Shown: positions 13,202 to 15,669 of the stretch, in pieces | How the letters are laid out: every line of letters starts with the position of its first letter | How positions within the stretch are numbered: position 1 is the stretch's first letter | Assembly (NCBI GenBank): GCA_945877995.1 | Contig: CAMDXD010000044.1 | Coordinates: 1-15,669, forward strand | Source: Bordetella parapertussis | GTDB taxonomy: Bacteria > Pseudomonadota > Gammaproteobacteria > Burkholderiales > CAIKXV01 | DNA length: 15,669 nt | Direction of reading: 5' to 3' | The notes under the pieces: model-generated | The model's database searches: none | The model's input: the letters and a program-made list of their open reading frames with translations, nothing else | Told to the model about the DNA's origin: nothing | Program-made: the position numbers and the translations under genes

Positions 13202-13278
13202 CGTCCAGACCTGGCGATGGGTAACCGGCAGCGTCGAGCCGATGGCCTCGCCGGGCGCGGACCCGGGCGGTGGCGTGG

Positions 13279-15669
13279 TCAGTGCCGGTCCCCCGTTGCC
13301 AGTGCCCGCTCCAGCACGCGCGCCACATGTACCGCCCCGCGCTGCGTACCGTCACGGATCTGGTGCCGGCAACTGGTGCCGTCGGCGACGAGCAGTGCAT
13401 CAGCGGCAGCCGCGCGCATCTTCGGCAGCACCGACAGTTCGCCGATCTTCATCGACGTCTCGTAGTGCTCGGCCTCGTAGCCGAAACTGCCAGCCATGCC
13501 ACAACAGGTCGCCTCGATCGTCTCCACCGACAGGCCGGGCACCAGCTTCAGCACCTGCTCGACCGCCGGCATGGCGTCGAACGCCTTCTGGTGGCAGTGG
13601 CCGTGCAGCACCACCTTCGTCTGCTCGATCGCCTTCAGCGGCAATTGCAGGCGGCCGGCCGACAGTTCGCGCGCGAGGAACTCCTCAAACAGCAAGGCAG
13701 CGGCCCCCACCGGTGCAGCTTCGGCCTTCGGCAGCATCGACTGCCACTCGTCGCGCAATCCCAGCAGGCAAGACGGTTCAAGGCCGACCACCGGGACGCC
13801 GCGTTCGACATACGGCTTCAGCGCATCGAGCGAACGCCGTGCTTCGGCCTTCGCCTCGTCGACCAGCCCCGCCGACAGGAAGGTTCGGCCGCAGCACAGC
13901 GGCCGGTCGCTGTCGGCAGCCTTCGCCGTGTGCACCGTGTAGCTGGCTGCCTGCAGCACCGCGATCGCCGCGCGGGCGTTCTCCGGTTCGAAGTAGCGGT
14001 TGAACGTGTCGACCAGCAGCACGACCTCGCGTCCCGCTTGCGGCGCGCCGGCCGCACCCTGCCCGCCAGCGGCCGCCTCGCGATCATGGAAGGGCCGGCG
14101 ATGCCAGGTCGGCAGCGCACGTCTTGCGCTCAGGCCAGTGAACTTCTCCGACAGGGCGGCAGCACCGGGCAGCGCGTTGCGCAGGTTCATCAGGCCGGAG
14201 AAACGCGAGGCGAGCGGTGCATAACGCGGCAGGAACGCCACGAGCCGGTCGCGCAGGGTCAGGCCGTGCTTCTTCTTGTAATGGCCGAGGAACTCGACCT
14301 TCATCTTCGCCATGTCGACGCCGGTCGGGCACTCGCGCTTGCAGCCCTTGCACGACACGCACAGCTCCATCGTGCGATACATCTCTTCGGAGGTGAACGC
14401 GTCGGGACCGAGTTGCCCGGAGATCGCCAGGCGCAGCGTGTTCGCGCGGCCACGGGTCAGGTGCTGCTCGTCGCCGGTGGCGCGATACGACGGGCACATC
14501 GTGCCGGCGTCGAACTTGCGGCAGTGGCCGTTGTTGTTGCAGGCCTCGATGGCCTTCGAGAAGCCGGCGCTGCGTGCACCGGGCGCAGTCGCGTCTTCGG
14601 TCGCGTCGCTCCAGTCGAGCGCGGTGTCGATCGGGTCGGCCGCATAGCCGGGCTTGAAGCGGTACAGCGTGCGGTCGTCCTGCTTCGGCGGCCGCACGAT
14701 CTTGCCGGGATTGAGCAACCCGCGCGGATCGAACAGGTCCTTCACTTCCTCGAACGCACGGGTGAGCCTCGAACCGTAGAACGGTTCTATCCACTCGGAG
14801 CGCACGAGCCCGTCGCCATGCTCTCCGGAGTAGGCACCCTTGTACTCGCGCACCAGCGCCATCGCCTCCTCGGCGATCGCGCGCATCTGCACCGCACCCT
14901 CGCGCCGCATGTCGAGGATCGGCCGCACGTGCAGGCAGCCCACCGATGCATGGGCGTACCAGGTGCCGGTGGTGCCGTTGCGGTGGAACACCTCGGTCAG
15001 GCGCGAGGTGTAGTCAGCGAGGTGTTCCAGGGGCACTGCGCAGTCCTCGATGAACGACACCGGCTTACCGTCGCCCTTCATCGACATCATGATGTTCAGG
15101 CCGGCCTTGCGCACGTCCCACAGTTCTTTCTGCAGCTTCGGGTCGGTGATCTCGACCACGCCGCCCGGCAGGCCGAGCTGGTCGGCCATCAGTTCGGACA
15201 GCTGCTTGACGCGCTTCAGGTTCTCGGCCTGGTTCTCGGGCGAACCGTCGCCGGCGAACTCGACCAGCAGGATCGCGTCCGGGTCGCCCTTCACGCAACG
15301 CTCGACGATCGGCAGGAAGGCAGGGTTGGAGCGCGCGAGCCCGATCATCGTTCGATCGACCGCCTCGACCGCGATCGGGCTGAGTTTCACGATGTGCTGC
15401 GCCGCGTCCATCGCTTGCCGGAAGGTCGGGAAGTGGCAGATCCCGAGCGCCTTGTGCACCGGCAGCGGGGAGAGCTTCAGCTTGATCCGGCGCGAGTAGG
15501 CCAGCGTGCCCTCGGACCCGACCAGCAGGTGCGCCATGTTGAAGCCGGGCTGCGCCAGCCTGTTCAGGTTGTAGCCGGCGACGTTGCGGATCACATCCGG
15601 ATAGCGGAACGCGATCTCCTCCAGCTCGCGCTTGACGATCCCCTGCACCCGGTCGACCAGGGCGCGGTA
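13279..15669 (-). CDS. FAD-linked oxidase/Fe-S oxidoreductase fusion, D-2-hydroxyacid dehydrogenase type (N-terminus cut)
   Basis: 796 residues are visible and the frame runs out of the right edge; the complete protein of this type is about 1000 residues. Its architecture resembles YdiJ-like D-2-hydroxyglutarate dehydrogenases and GlcD-GlcF fusions. Visible from the N-terminal side: the end of the FAD-binding domain ('GSEGTLAYSRRIKLKL'), the FAD-oxidase C-terminal domain ('HASVGCLHVRP', 'SGEHGDGLVRSEW', 'FDPRGLLNPGKI'), then Fe-S cysteines CNNNGHC (14521-14541) with MCPSY, and C-x2-C-x2-C-x3-C-P around 14326-14361 for [4Fe-4S] clusters. Two CCG-type domains follow ('PLCCGRTFLSAGL', 'LHGHCHQKAFD', 'TCCGMAGSFGYE'). 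It oxidises a D-2-hydroxyacid to the 2-oxoacid and passes electrons to the respiratory chain. GTG 15648 is internal, not the start. The MATE gene follows in the same direction. Confidence 0.93.
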   Translation of the reverse strand, partial: YRALVDRVQGIVKRELEEIAFRYPDVIRNVAGYNLNRLAQPGFNMAHLLVGSEGTLAYSRRIKLKLSPLPVHKALGICHFPTFRQAMDAAQHIVKLSPIAVEAVDRTMIGLARSNPAFLPIVERCVKGDPDAILLVEFAGDGSPENQAENLKRVKQLSELMADQLGLPGGVVEITDPKLQKELWDVRKAGLNIMMSMKGDGKPVSFIEDCAVPLEHLADYTSRLTEVFHRNGTTGTWYAHASVGCLHVRPILDMRREGAVQMRAIAEEAMALVREYKGAYSGEHGDGLVRSEWIEPFYGSRLTRAFEEVKDLFDPRGLLNPGKIVRPPKQDDRTLYRFKPGYAADPIDTALDWSDATEDATAPGARSAGFSKAIEACNNNGHCRKFDAGTMCPSYRATGDEQHLTRGRANTLRLAISGQLGPDAFTSEEMYRTMELCVSCKGCKRECPTGVDMAKMKVEFLGHYKKKHGLTLRDRLVAFLPRYAPLASRFSGLMNLRNALPGAAALSEKFTGLSARRALPTWHRRPFHDREAAAGGQGAAGAPQAGREVVLLVDTFNRYFEPENARAAIAVLQAASYTVHTAKAADSDRPLCCGRTFLSAGLVDEAKAEARRSLDALKPYVERGVPVVGLEPSCLLGLRDEWQSMLPKAEAAPVGAAALLFEEFLARELSAGRLQLPLKAIEQTKVVLHGHCHQKAFDAMPAVEQVLKLVPGLSVETIEATCCGMAGSFGYEAEHYETSMKIGELSVLPKMRAAAADALLVADGTSCRHQIRDGTQRGAVHVARVLERALATGDRH

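Noticed and set aside
15646..15648. GTG as start of the FAD/Fe-S oxidoreductase
   Set aside because: The frame stays open to the window edge and the FAD-binding N-terminal domain is still missing, so the gene must begin outside the window.

Overview
The window is GC-rich, densely coded DNA with no RNA genes, CRISPR arrays or insertion sequences that I can see. Three separate genes encode periplasmic receptors of the Bug family (tripartite tricarboxylate transporter, TTT, substrate-binding proteins). That gene expansion, together with the catabolic-looking neighbours, points to a betaproteobacterium of the Burkholderiales type (Alcaligenaceae/Comamonadaceae-like). The assignment is an inference from gene content and base composition only.

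Left part (1-5422). A YbaY-like gene is cut by the left edge and converges on a Bug receptor gene on the minus strand (361-1347). A 162-bp divergent region with two inverted repeats separates that receptor from a tight plus-strand run: a DUF6917-like protein, a short CinA-like protein, a Tat-exported lipoprotein of the ACMSD/amidohydrolase-2 family, a zinc-free quinone oxidoreductase-like protein and a sirtuin. Spacings are 2 bp, 43 bp, a 4-bp overlap and 2 bp, so this is very probably one operon.

Middle part (5445-9737). A minus-strand operon reads, in transcription order, Bug receptor, bicupin protein, D-2-hydroxyacid dehydrogenase, second Bug receptor, RidA-like protein. A good sigma-70-type promoter (TTGACC, 17-bp spacer, GATACT) lies just upstream, with an inverted repeat inside its spacer. 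No TctA/TctB membrane genes occur in the window, so all three receptors are orphans here.

Right part (9820-15669). A decayed DUF924 remnant carries an apparent in-frame internal deletion. It is followed by a COG1237-type metallo-beta-lactamase-fold hydrolase, a divergent secreted alpha/beta hydrolase, a DinF-like MATE exporter without a good start codon, and a large FAD/Fe-S oxidoreductase (D-2-hydroxyacid/D-2-hydroxyglutarate dehydrogenase type) cut by the right edge.

Taken together the window looks like accessory catabolic DNA: capture of small organic acids in the periplasm, then hydrolysis or decarboxylation and 2-hydroxyacid/2-oxoacid redox steps. No substrate can be named from the sequence. 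The least ordinary parts are the DUF6917/CinA-like/Tat-lipoprotein amidohydrolase operon, in which the CinA-like protein lacks conserved residues of its family, and the DUF924 remnant.
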